Assembly (NCBI GenBank): GCA_010093485.1
Contig: MU001500.1
Location: 1,064,198 to 1,128,197, forward strand
Source: Karstenula rhodostoma CBS 690.94
Taxonomy: Eukaryota > Ascomycota > Dothideomycetes > Pleosporales > Didymosphaeriaceae
Reading direction: 5' to 3'
Length of the DNA: 64,000 nucleotides
Shown here: one piece after another, positions 21,981-31,378 of the stretch
How the letters are laid out: each line of letters opens with the position of its first letter
How positions within the stretch are numbered: position 1 is the stretch's first letter
Notes under the pieces: model-generated
Databases searched by the model: none
What the model was told of the DNA's origin: nothing
The model's input: only the letters and a program-made list of their open reading frames with translations
Translations under genes and position numbers: made by a program

Positions 21981-22189
21981 TGGACCCGGCCGGACTCGAA
22001 CCGGCGTCTCCCCTGTCACCCGACCCCAGTGCATATTCCTCCCTTAGGAGCCTTCTGATAGATAATTCAGCCTCTTAGGAGAGCCGTACAGACAATCAAA
22101 TGTCCGTTCCAATCTTCTAACCCGAGAGAGGGTCTAGATACGCCATCGGGTCTGAAGGTAGGGGCGTCTTACCACTAGGCCACGCGCCC
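21981..22189 (-). tRNA. tRNA-like gene split by a ~135-nt insert (isotype unassigned)
   Basis: On the minus strand the 5' part is GGGCGCG + TGGCCTAGTGG (perfect A box) and the 3' part contains GGTTCGAGTCC (perfect B box) inside a five-pair T arm, GCCGG/CCGGC. Acceptor strands GGGCGCG and CGGGTCC pair at six of seven positions (one G-T, one mismatch). CCCCT after the D arm can pair fully with AGGGG before a four-base variable loop, so the insert sits where tRNA introns sit. A T6 terminator follows. Against function: the D stem has a mismatch, the position expected to be U33 reads C, and the insert is long for a tRNA intron, so the anticodon cannot be named. It is either an intron-bearing tRNA or a decaying tRNA-derived sequence. 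Confidence 0.5.
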
Positions 22190-22479
22190 TTCAGATAGTT
22201 TGATGGTAAAAGGCGACCTTAATGAATATATATATTACTGTTAGCTTGTAATGAGCAAGACTCGACTGGCAAGCGCCTGTTGAAAAGATTGGGACAAAAA
22301 ACCAGGCCTCTAGGACGCCACAATGCAAGTAATTCCAAGTACACAAAAATATGGACACGAGAGAAATTAAACACTCTACCTTCCCCATCACCCAGCTCCA
22401 GGCACTAACAGGGACCGTCTCTACAGCCCCTGCCCTGTACACGCGTTAATATCTAAGGGAAGATTCTGGTGGGTTCTAA

Positions 22480-22565
22480 GGAGGGAATATCCTACCACTA
22501 GACCACGCGTCCGTTGATAATTTGATGTTGAAAGTGACCAGTATAAAGTATATATACTACAAAAG
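22480..22565 (-). repeat. Diverged partial duplicate of the tRNA-like locus
   Basis: It repeats the 5' half of the tRNA-like gene (GGACGCG + A box TGGTCTAGTGG) with the same upstream neighbourhood: a TATATATA run, then ATCAAA(T/C)TATC just before the A box. No B box or T arm follows, so this copy is truncated or broken. Shared flanks show that a larger unit was duplicated, not only a tRNA. The two copies are ~325 bp apart in the same orientation. Confidence 0.5.
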
Positions 22566-23169
22566 GTACGATCAAGGTAAGGGACCACAAGAAGGCACTC
22601 ACGAGACCTGGGCAGTTCATAGTCCACATGCATAAGGGCGTGCGTGTACGTTGATCGAGGTGTAGCACGCTTCGGATCTGAACAGAGACTCGACGCATGG
22701 GAATTGTGTTTTCAGCCTTGATGCAAGATAGAAGCTAGCTTGGTCACGATGCGTGTAAACACAGCTTCCACTGGAGCAAGAGTAGACAATCCGTATGAGT
22801 TAGGAGCGCACACATCTCTACAGAACGGAAGGTGGGCAATGGACTTTGGGTGGCGAAGAGAAGTTCAATGAGTACGAAGAAGGGACGTCAATGGTGCACA
22901 TATTCTTCAGAGCAAGGTGTCGTACATTGGAACCGTGATACTAACAACAACCATCCAAGATTTCGTGATCATCCCTATTGTCACAGCCTATCTATAGCAT
23001 AAGCCAGTCCGACTAATGCCTATTTCTCCCACAAGTTACCATCCCACACACCTCCGCTATCCTCAATCGCAACTCGGGCTTATCATTTCTGGGCTACGTC
23101 GACTGATATAACGAGCGGTCCTCCCCAGTAAAGTTCAACTCCGCATAGAACCCGTTGGACCATCGTGAG
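22566..23169. other. Gene desert, right part
   Basis: The 3' flank of the F-box gene and non-coding sequence. No feature is seen. Confidence 0.5.
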
Positions 23170-24519
23170 CTAATAGAGAGAGAATTTGTATGGCCTACGA
23201 CGAAACCATACAGTGCGGCTCCATACTTCCTCCCACGAAAGCACACCCGTCTGAGCAGGAAGCACCACTTTGCGATACCTTTGTCCGACGAGGTAGCTTG
23301 GGTTGTGTACCGTTTGAGCGAGGAATTGCGGGACATTATCTCCGTTGATCTGGGCATAGCTGTGACGGTCGAAGAAGTCTTGGGAACCCCGCACGTTGCC
23401 TTCAGACTGTTTCTGAAACAGTCCACGAACGCGCAGGGTGTCGATAGGTGCATCTTGGACGACGTTGAGAACCTTTGACCAAGAGCCGCTGGTAAGCTTG
23501 ACTTCTTCCAGTTTCAAAGTTGTCAAGGAGCCGTGCTGCTTGAAAAAGTTCCTCAACTGCAAGCCATCCACAAAAAAATCGTGAATGTGTAGTGAATGTA
23601 GGTTCGGGTACTGATGACGGTAGAAGCACGTCTTCCAGAACTCCCGACAACCGAAACACACACGTCTGCGGTGGAACGGTGGAAATAGTATGCACCCCTC
23701 CAGCTCCAGTGTGGGTACCATCCGTGTGACTTCCACGATGCTGATGAAGCTTGGATAAGGGACCTGAGCGGGGGTTTGCCACTCGTGATTGGGACCCTGA
23801 ATGAAAGCGCTGGCAAGGAAGCTAGTGTTACCAGTGACACCATTCCATGTCCGCTCCCAGTCACCCTCGAGGAGGCCAGTCTGAGTTACTGCTACTTTGG
23901 CGATGGGCCGACCAAAAACCGAATCCTCTAGAGCTTGTAGAAGGATGTCGAAGGCGCTGGTGAAAACGAGCTCGCTAAGGTTCTCCGCTTTCTTCAGCTC
24001 CAAAAAAATGTGGAGCGCGGTATAGTATAGCTCCGGTGACTTTTCGTATGCCATGACTTCCTGGCGCATGATTGCCTCGGTCTGGCTGTAATAGACAAGG
24101 CGACTGTCCGTAAGATTGTTCCCAGCATCCCAGTGATCGCGTATATAGTAGAACTGGTCTGCGAAACCGTATACTTCTCCACCCACAACCACAGACCGGC
24201 CCGTGTCCTTGCAGAAGAATGGGTAGACTGAAACTTCCTGGGAGCGTAGCTCAATCGTCTGGAACCTATCACGAAAATCTCGATTGGACACCATCCACAA
24301 TAACGTTCCAAGTCCTTTAGGCGAGAGCTCAAAGACTGCATTCTTGAACAGAGCAGAATGGTACGTGCAGAAAGTGTGAATAGTCTTGGCGTAGATGGTT
24401 TTGCAGGTCAGACGTAGCGCATGGAGAGTAGTGTCTTTGGTGATCTGATCATCGACCCTAGCATGCTCTGCAATCTGCTGCAGAAGCTCGGTAGGGAGGT
24501 CGGGAAGATTGACGCCCAT
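23170..24519 (-). CDS. F-box protein, substrate unknown
   Basis: A single exon of 449 residues. It opens with an F-box-like segment, VNLPDLPTELLQQIAEHA then LRLTCKTIYAKT, typical of SCF ubiquitin-ligase adaptors that bind Skp1. The rest (residues ~50-449) has no recognisable repeats, although alternating hydrophobic blocks such as YPNLHSLHIHDFFVDGLQL and LTTLKLEEVKL resemble irregular leucine-rich repeats. Such proteins are numerous and fast-evolving in filamentous fungi, and the target cannot be predicted. The start is the first ATG and directly precedes the F-box. No defect is seen. Confidence 0.8.
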   Translation of the reverse strand: MGVNLPDLPTELLQQIAEHARVDDQITKDTTLHALRLTCKTIYAKTIHTFCTYHSALFKNAVFELSPKGLGTLLWMVSNRDFRDRFQTIELRSQEVSVYPFFCKDTGRSVVVGGEVYGFADQFYYIRDHWDAGNNLTDSRLVYYSQTEAIMRQEVMAYEKSPELYYTALHIFLELKKAENLSELVFTSAFDILLQALEDSVFGRPIAKVAVTQTGLLEGDWERTWNGVTGNTSFLASAFIQGPNHEWQTPAQVPYPSFISIVEVTRMVPTLELEGCILFPPFHRRRVCFGCREFWKTCFYRHQYPNLHSLHIHDFFVDGLQLRNFFKQHGSLTTLKLEEVKLTSGSWSKVLNVVQDAPIDTLRVRGLFQKQSEGNVRGSQDFFDRHSYAQINGDNVPQFLAQTVHNPSYLVGQRYRKVVLPAQTGVLSWEEVWSRTVWFRRRPYKFSLY

Positions 24520-25361
24520 GATATGAGATGAACTTCTATTAAAGGTGTGAGTGTTGTGGATACACCGAAAGGATTGGAGGACTTACATGTCTTTGGCTAA
24601 TGCTGTACTCGAGGAAGATATTTGTATGTTCGGGTCGAGTTTCGTTGACACAAGAGTCTTGAAAGTCCAGCGCGGAGGGTGGTTAGAGGAGAGGTATTGG
24701 TATGGAGTTATATAGGGGCAGGTGGAAGGCAGTGACCGCAATGGTCTACGCATGGACCTAATGATATGCGAGCGGAAGGGACTCGACCGAGCTTTGACCT
24801 TGATGTGAATATTTTTGGTGGTCCATGCTCTAGGTTTTGCGTAAGGAAACGTTCGTCTGGGCCATATTCTTATTCAACCTCCCGGTTGCGTTCATATATG
24901 CGCTTCGCCTTATACTCTAGAATTTCGCTTCATCCTCACCTTCGCCGCCGCCAGCATAGAAGAATCGATTCCAGTAGAGTAGAGCTGTTTCCAACTAGCG
25001 AAGCAAAGGCGACCGGAGTGTTGAGATGTGGGCGTAGATGCAGCGCGTATAGTTTCTATAAAGAAGCGCGAGAGAAGAAATAAGGTGAGTAATTTGTTGA
25101 CAACAATTACAGGAAAGACGAAGGGGAAAGGTGGCTGGGACTCCAAACGATCCTACCAAGTCGTCAACCATTCCTGATGGCGTCTACAGAAGACTTGGCT
25201 TGCGAAGTGGTTCCCGTTTATATTGTTCCCTACGCATACGTTTGTACATGTTTGGATATCGTCTGATTGCCGTTTTTCAATCATAGTATTCATTGTCCTC
25301 AGTTCATTGTGCGCAGACACAAGCTGACTCCGTCCTCCACTGGGCCCGGATTTTTCTACGC
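24520..25361. other. Intergenic region between F-box and hsm3-like genes
   Basis: 842 bp upstream of the F-box gene and downstream of the hsm3-like gene. It has short frames only. No feature is seen. Confidence 0.55.
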
Positions 25362-27278
25362 TCACAAATCCAAGGTTCCTATCCTGCTACCTGCGCCTCC
25401 ATCAACGCCCCACGGTCCCTCACTGACACGCCGCCTAACCATCTGGAGCACATCGTCCCTGCTACCGTCTTGCTCCAGCCTCTGTCCCAGCGCCTTTAAC
25501 GCATCGAAGCGTGCCATCGCAACCTGGTAGGCCGCATTCTCTGCGTCGCCCCTCCCACCCACGAGATTCGAAAACGTCGTCGCGGGCTTCAAGAGCGCAG
25601 GCAGCACACTCCCGCTCCGCGCGGGATCCAGAATGAGATCGAGACCTGTGCGAGGAAAGTTTTGGAGGTGGACGTACGTCCTATCAGAAGCGGGGATGAG
25701 CTCTGGGAGAGACGTGGTCGACCATGATGATGTGATGATTGCACGAAGCAATGTAAGGGCTGCCAAGGCGTTCTCTTTCATTGCGATGGTAGAGGCGTGC
25801 GTGACGAGGTCCGAGAAAAAGGAGGGGTGTCTGGTGTAGTATTGGGATGTGAGAAGGCGGGCAAAAACAGACTCAATCTCTATGCGTTTGGCGTCGAAAC
25901 CGATAGTTTCTATTTGGGGAAAGGTGATCTCCTGTTTTGGAGGCCCATGGAACACGGCGGCCAACGTCTTCAGTGCATCCGGGTTTGTGCGCGTAACAGG
26001 GATGTCGAGCAGAATGCATTCATCCCACGTGAGGCCCGTGGCACTGTGGGGGATAAGTGTAGCACGTGGCATCGCGGCGAGTATGCTGAGGTTGTGTGGC
26101 TCGCAGTTGCGGATGTTGCGTTGCAGATAGGCCCGGATGGTTGGTAGCTCGGCACTGTTTTCAAAGTTCCCTGGGTAGGTGCTTGCATACTCGCTGATGT
26201 ACTGCGCTGTCCGTGGGCTTAGGAAGGAATGGTCGAGGCCGGGACTGTCACTGGTGTGGAATTGGATGATCTGCTTGTGTATGTTTTGCTCCTTCAAAAA
26301 GTCCAATGACAAGCTTGAGTCATAGTGTCTGGGACTCGTCAGCTGCAGTCTGGTCGGGCGTCGCATGACTACATACGTAAGATGAGGTTTTGTCTTGACC
26401 GTGACGATGAGGTCACGGAAGAAGTTGATGAGCGTCATATGCATTAAGATATCATCCTCAGTGTCCACCATTTTCAGAGAAGCGTAGTGAAGTAGCCCTT
26501 GGCCTTCAGCTAGCCCGACCTCCTTTTCAATGTCCAGCCCGTGGCTTGAGGTTATGCTGCTCCAGTCCAACGCCCCAACCTTGGGTAGCCAATTCAAGAG
26601 ACGTGCCTGTGAAATTGTCTTGTCACGCTTGCTCAGCAAAGGTAGCGGCGGATTTGGCAGAGTCTTCAAGGAGGTGTAGTGGTAGTATAGAGCGATAATA
26701 TCACGGTCGGCAAACAACCGTCTCCACATCGGACCGGCGCCGTAAGTGTGCAGTGGTGCTTCCCCCGAGATGGTGGCGGGCTCGTTCTTAGATGCGCGCA
26801 GCAACGATGTGAGGAGGCCCTCGGCTTGAGTGGCAATGCCAGTATTCGACGTGCAAAGCCACAGGCGCACGACAGCGGCCATGACGGTTGGTCGGTTGGC
26901 AAGTGCCTGCGCATCGTTGCTTCCTGCTGCGGCCTTCTCCAAGAGAGTGAGAATGAGAGCATGAACCGGTGTTGCCTGCAAGTCCAGACCGACCTCGAAG
27001 TCGACGTCCTTGATATGTTCAAATCGATAGGGTGCAGTCAGCTTGATGACAAAGTGAATCAGTGGCGATGGATCTTGGTGAAGTTTTGGCAACAGAGTGG
27101 CGATTTGGAGAAACAACGGACCCGTTTCCTGCCATATTCGTGCTTGGTATTCGGGGGTGCTTGTGAAGAGACGGCATTTCTCCAGCAGCTCTGCGTCTAG
27201 TGTTATGGTTGGATCCTCGTCCACGGCCTGCAGGTGCGCAGAGAGTTCGGAGAAGGGGGTAGCTGGTGCTTGCGCCAT
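25362..27278 (-). CDS. Hsm3/PSMD5-like protein (proteasome base assembly chaperone)
   Basis: A single exon of 638 residues from ATG 27278, all-helical in character. The N-terminal half resembles the Hsm3 N-terminal domain of fungal proteins, helical repeats with blocks such as PSPLIHFVIKLTAPY, VDFEVGLDLQATPVHALILT and ANRPTVMAAVVRLWL. In yeast Hsm3 helps assemble the 19S regulatory particle by binding Rpt1 and was first named for a mismatch-repair phenotype. The C-terminal half is a continuous helical array without known catalytic motifs. An in-frame ATG at 27365 would add a 29-residue hydrophobic stretch; I prefer 27278 because MAQAPATPFSELSAHLQAV starts like family members. The assignment rests on overall similarity, not on a signature motif. 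Confidence 0.62.
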   Translation of the reverse strand: MAQAPATPFSELSAHLQAVDEDPTITLDAELLEKCRLFTSTPEYQARIWQETGPLFLQIATLLPKLHQDPSPLIHFVIKLTAPYRFEHIKDVDFEVGLDLQATPVHALILTLLEKAAAGSNDAQALANRPTVMAAVVRLWLCTSNTGIATQAEGLLTSLLRASKNEPATISGEAPLHTYGAGPMWRRLFADRDIIALYYHYTSLKTLPNPPLPLLSKRDKTISQARLLNWLPKVGALDWSSITSSHGLDIEKEVGLAEGQGLLHYASLKMVDTEDDILMHMTLINFFRDLIVTVKTKPHLTYVVMRRPTRLQLTSPRHYDSSLSLDFLKEQNIHKQIIQFHTSDSPGLDHSFLSPRTAQYISEYASTYPGNFENSAELPTIRAYLQRNIRNCEPHNLSILAAMPRATLIPHSATGLTWDECILLDIPVTRTNPDALKTLAAVFHGPPKQEITFPQIETIGFDAKRIEIESVFARLLTSQYYTRHPSFFSDLVTHASTIAMKENALAALTLLRAIITSSWSTTSLPELIPASDRTYVHLQNFPRTGLDLILDPARSGSVLPALLKPATTFSNLVGGRGDAENAAYQVAMARFDALKALGQRLEQDGSRDDVLQMVRRRVSEGPWGVDGGAGSRIGTLDL

Positions 27279-27813
27279 GTCGGTAGAGCTACCTGGACGA
27301 AGAAAGTCGGTGGGGCTGGTCAAAATAGCAGAAAGTGTAGGTATCGTGCAGAGGCCGACGACCAATAGTAGAAGGTTCTAGCTCTTCTCATGTGACTGCG
27401 CGTTGAGCAAGGGCCTGGGCGCGTGCTAACAGTAGGCGTGCATCTGTGTCTCCCGGCGATGGTGCTTGTGGGGTGGGACCATTTGTTGGGGGTTTAGGGA
27501 TGAGGCAACGTTGGGAGGCTGTCGACTGCAACCGGCATGAAAATACCCAGTGCGATGCTACAATAGCTGGAGTATGGGCATGGGTGTGGGTGTGGGTGTG
27601 TATGGGTATGGGTGGGTGAGGTGAGAGGGCGGGCGGGGCATTCGGCGGTGGTGCCCCACCAAGTAAAGCCGCGGCTCGAGCTGCTGCAGGGCGCGCAACC
27701 TAATTTTTTGACTCGGCCATGAAATTGCCCAACGCGTTCTGACGTCGGCTGCGCGGCTTCAACACCTGAAGCGCGGCTTTTCTACAGTTCTTGCTCACTA
27801 AAACAACATCATC
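27279..27813. other. Divergent promoter, hsm3-like/rpc31
   Basis: It contains a G/T-rich GGGTGTGGGTATG-type low-complexity stretch at 27573-27620. No gene is seen. Confidence 0.6.
27573..27620 (+). repeat. GGGTGT/GGGTAT-rich low-complexity repeat
   Basis: Imperfect tandem GGGTGT, GGGTAT and GGGTGG units over ~48 bp in the divergent promoter. G runs on one strand could form secondary structure. Confidence 0.8.
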
Positions 27814-28703
27814 ATGTCACGTGGAGGACGAGGAGGCGGCGCCCGCGGCGGTGGGCAGCGTAGTGCTCCCGGCACAGTCATGATTGCAGGCACCGAGATG
27901 GCCTGGGACCTGACGGGCATCGAGCTCCAGAAAGGACCCGGCGACCTGTTTCCCGTAAGTTGATTTTCTCGCATCTTTTCCAGCTTCGTCCAGGCCACCT
28001 GCTGAGACACCAGACAGAGCGCCCCGCCAGCACAGGCGCCTGCGCCAGACCATGGTGAGAATACGACCCTGAAGCACTACATCGCTATCGGCGACCGCGT
28101 CCACAACGGCGACTTCTTCACCGTCCTGAACGATGGCATGAAGACAGGCCTCAAGCGCAAGGCCGGCGACATGGCTCCCACCGACGAGTCGCTGTTTGAC
28201 CCCTTCATTGGCAACGAGACCTACTCGGCCAGGTATCACAAGCGGATCCGCAAGGTGCCCAAGTTGGACGCTCGCCCCTTCGGTGAGTTCGCATGCATGC
28301 TACACCGGATGCGCGCAGTCACTTACAGCCCGTCGTAGTGCACGAGCTATTCTCACCCGACCTCCGCCGGTACCTCGATCGCGGCGGCAACATGAAGAAG
28401 CGCGTCCTCGCCGTGACCACCAAGATCAACGAGAAGTCATCTATCCAGCAGCACATTGAGCAGGAGGAGGGACGCGCACGCGAAGCCGAGGCGCGCGCCG
28501 AAGACGAAGACGACGAGTTCGACGAGGGCAAAGCAGCCGAGGACGAGGAAGAGAAAGAGAAGGGCGACGATGAGGACAACTGGTCTGCCGTGTCGAGCGA
28601 CTCTGAAGAGGCGGATGACGACTACAATGCCGAGCAGTATTTTGAAAACGGCGAGGACGACGACGTCGACGACGCGGATCCGTATGAGAACACGTACGAG
28701 TAG
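27814..28703 (+). CDS. rpc31: DNA-directed RNA polymerase III subunit Rpc31 (C31/Rpc7)
   Basis: A component of the Pol III-specific initiation subcomplex (with C82 and C34). Three exons, 27814-27954, 28018-28282 and 28339-28703, give 256 residues. The N-terminus is Gly/Arg-rich (SRGGRGGGARGGGQRS). A middle segment has the C31-type block ERYIAIGDR-like LKHYIAIGDRVHNGDFFTV, then KRIRKVPKLDARPFVHELFSPDLRRYL. The last third is an acidic tail of Glu/Asp runs ending ADPYENTYE, characteristic of C31. Introns are 63 and 56 nt. The second intron interrupts the conserved RPF-(V)HELF stretch, so both joins are supported by the family sequence. Confidence 0.88.
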
Positions 28704-29120
28704 GGCTCTGCTGGCAAATTTCGCCCGGGCCGTCGACCCAGGGACCCAGAGATGTCGCAGAAATTCATGTTTGGCGTGGGCAGTGACACGAAGGCAGCTC
28801 TGCATGACTAGCGAGGGGCGTTACGAGGTGGCATGATACCCATTGATGTTTAATGCGATACAACGAAAAGCAATGTAATTGATCACGAGTGCAGAGCGTC
28901 GTTGCAGCAGCTTGTGCCCGCGTGTTGACCCGGGCTACCTTCTTTCCCGGCCGACAACACCCAAGTATCACGATGCGCAACGAGACTGGCAGCACGCAGG
29001 AGAAAGTTGCGATGACTTGGAGTTTCTATATTGTATATGATCACTACGAGGGCACGTAAGTCAATGAAGCGGGGGACAAAAAGGCGTTGTGCTTTGCCAA
29101 TGCACGAAGCTTGGAGTTTT
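28704..29120. other. Convergent intergenic region
   Basis: The 3' flanks of rpc31 and the next minus-strand gene. Nothing else is seen. Confidence 0.6.
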
Positions 29121-30416
29121 CTATTGACCAAGTTCTGGTAGCGTATCGGGGTGTAACCTTATGCCACCATCTTCATCTTCATCCTCCTCCACCATATTAA
29201 AGGCATGCGTGAACGGCGACGCAGGTGGCGTAACAGGTCCGACCGTCTCCTCATCCTCTTCGCGCGTCAACTCCGGCACCACGCCACCATCCCTTTCCCG
29301 CTTCAGCGTCTGCTCCATCATGAGCCCACGCGACTCATTAAATCTTTCCAGCTCCTTCCAAAGCGCCACCTCGATCGGATTTTCTCCCCCAGTTGGCGGC
29401 CTTGGGCTCCTCTCCACAACCCTCTCCTTGGCCCCGAAGTTGATGTCCTCATCCGTGATGTCCTCGCGCAACCTGCTTCCCTTACCCGCCTCCTTACGCA
29501 GGTGATACGCACGCGCCGCCGGTCTGCTCTTTTCGTCGGGTGTAAAGTCAATTCGCATGTAGTAGCGCTTTTGCTTGCCCATCCACTTCGACTTCTCGAA
29601 CGAAGGTTGTCCTTCCCTCTCCAAATCCCGTATCAGCAGTACGCGCTCGACCAACGCTCTTCTATCATCCGCCTTGGCCAAGTCGTAAAGCAGCACTTTC
29701 AGCGGCATGAAGTCGTCTTCTGCGAGCTCCCCGACGTATTCTGCCTCCACCAGCATCCTGGATAGCATCCTATTCCTATCCGCATCCGCATGCGCTGGGC
29801 CGAGGTTCCGTGCGTACAGCAGCGTGACGCACGTGGAGAGATTCAGGCCCCCGCGGATCTCGCCTTCGAAGCCGTATTTTTTGAGTCGGAAGATCTTGGG
29901 GCCTGCGCAGTAACCGTTTGTGATGAGCTCTTTGACGCCGAAGGACACGGAATCAGGAGCAGAGAAATCGGGCTGCAGCCCGAACGGCGCAAAGAGCGTG
30001 ACTACCGCATCGAGGAGGTGGCCCCATTCCACCATCGTGTGCGCTGGTGCGAACGGCTCGAGAAGGTTCGACGTCTCTATGTCTTTCTGGAGGATCCCCA
30101 ACAGAGCCGAGTCGGTCCGCGGCACCAGTCTCATCTGGCCAGATGCCGCTTCCCTTTCTTTCTCAGACTGGAAATTTGATACCCAAACGCACAACTCGGC
30201 GAGGTAGTCTTCGTTTATGACTCTAAAGGCGTTGGAGGTGAATTCTTGGGACTTGATTACGAGGACGGTGGTGCTAGTTTTACTACCTGCAATGCGCAGC
30301 GTGTAGGATAGGGGTGCGTTAGTGAAGGACATTATGGAGGACAATTCGCCGGTGAGGGTGCAGGGTATAGAGCGCGCATTGAGAGCGGAATGGAGGGACT
30401 CGAGAGTCGACGGCAT
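29121..30416 (-). CDS. Conserved-looking protein of unknown function
   Basis: A single exon of 431 residues; I do not recognise the family. Residues ~1-290 look like a folded mixed alpha/beta domain (SYTLRIAGSKTSTTVLVIKS, DYLAELCVWVSNFQ, MVEWGHLLDAVVTLFAPFG, LNLSTCVTLLYARNLG, LLYDLAKADDRRALVERVLL). The C-terminal third is charged and probably disordered, with a Pro/Thr stretch VGPVTPPASP and an acidic EEDEDEDGG tract before the end. There is no signal peptide, membrane segment or catalytic motif that I can name. Even codon use and the long open frame support a real gene. The start is the first ATG. Confidence 0.75.
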   Translation of the reverse strand: MPSTLESLHSALNARSIPCTLTGELSSIMSFTNAPLSYTLRIAGSKTSTTVLVIKSQEFTSNAFRVINEDYLAELCVWVSNFQSEKEREAASGQMRLVPRTDSALLGILQKDIETSNLLEPFAPAHTMVEWGHLLDAVVTLFAPFGLQPDFSAPDSVSFGVKELITNGYCAGPKIFRLKKYGFEGEIRGGLNLSTCVTLLYARNLGPAHADADRNRMLSRMLVEAEYVGELAEDDFMPLKVLLYDLAKADDRRALVERVLLIRDLEREGQPSFEKSKWMGKQKRYYMRIDFTPDEKSRPAARAYHLRKEAGKGSRLREDITDEDINFGAKERVVERSPRPPTGGENPIEVALWKELERFNESRGLMMEQTLKRERDGGVVPELTREEDEETVGPVTPPASPFTHAFNMVEEDEDEDGGIRLHPDTLPELGQ

Positions 30417-31378
30417 TGTGGGTTATGATAAGAGCTTCGAGGCGGATTTGGTAGGTGGTGTGGAAGTGTTTTGAGTCGGAATTTGCTGTCTGATGAGGCT
30501 GAGGAAACTTTTGGCCTTGGGGGATAAGACTTGTAGGAACACATAGTGTGCCTGGGGTGGAAAGTTTGGTTCACGAGAGCCGTTGGGAAAAAGGTCATTT
30601 TGGAGTTTTGGTACGTCCCAGCAGACGCTGTGGACTACGACGTTGAGGCATACCAGGCTACGATGTCGATCCACGCCATATCGATCCATGGCCTCGCAAT
30701 GAGCTTCGCCACAATGGTGCTTGTTTAAATGTAACCTTGGGTTCAAAGTGTATCCTAGGGTGCCTTGAGCGGCGTTGCGCTTCTGGATTTCCACGCCCTG
30801 CTTCAAATGCATCGTGGCCGAACATAATACGTTGGAGCGTTCGTGTACCATAATTTCAGACCTCAAATTGTAGAATATTCGTCTTCGGAATGTATCATGT
30901 CATGAAGGAACGATAGTAGGGTTCAGTGTAGTAACGAGACCTCAACGGGGCTAACCATTTCTAGCCTAACCAGAAACCGAATCCCCGTCCATCGGTACGG
31001 ACAACCTGCTTGCACCCGTGGCCGCCATTACAAAGCGCAGCTACTAGCCTTGGTTGCATGCAAACGCCCTGGCCTAGCGAGTAATTTATATGAGCACATA
31101 ACGAGCAATCTCCATGAGCACGTTTGCGCGTTTGTGATCGCCCTCGTGCGAGTGAGAGGCCAATGGCAGCTGGCCTACGGGGAGGCTATACCTAGATGGC
31201 TTGCTGTAAGGATCGCTAGGGTCACGAAGAACGATGGGAGTACTGGATCGACCGTAAGTCGTTTCAATGGGATTGCAAATTGCGAGGGGATACAGGGGTG
31301 CCTTTAAAGCGCTCGCTGTCACGTCGTCACCTCCGTTCCTTTGTGTTTCGACCCTACGCAGCTTCTAGTTTTGCGGTC
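30417..31378. other. Divergent intergenic region
   Basis: 962 bp between the unknown minus-strand gene and the carboxylesterase. The frame of the esterase is open upstream to 31280 but has no earlier ATG of good context. No other feature is seen. Confidence 0.55.

Noticed and set aside
27573..27620. Possible telomere-like GGGT repeats
   Set aside because: Units vary (GGGTGT, GGGTAT, GGGTGG) and do not match TTAGGG; treated as low-complexity promoter DNA.
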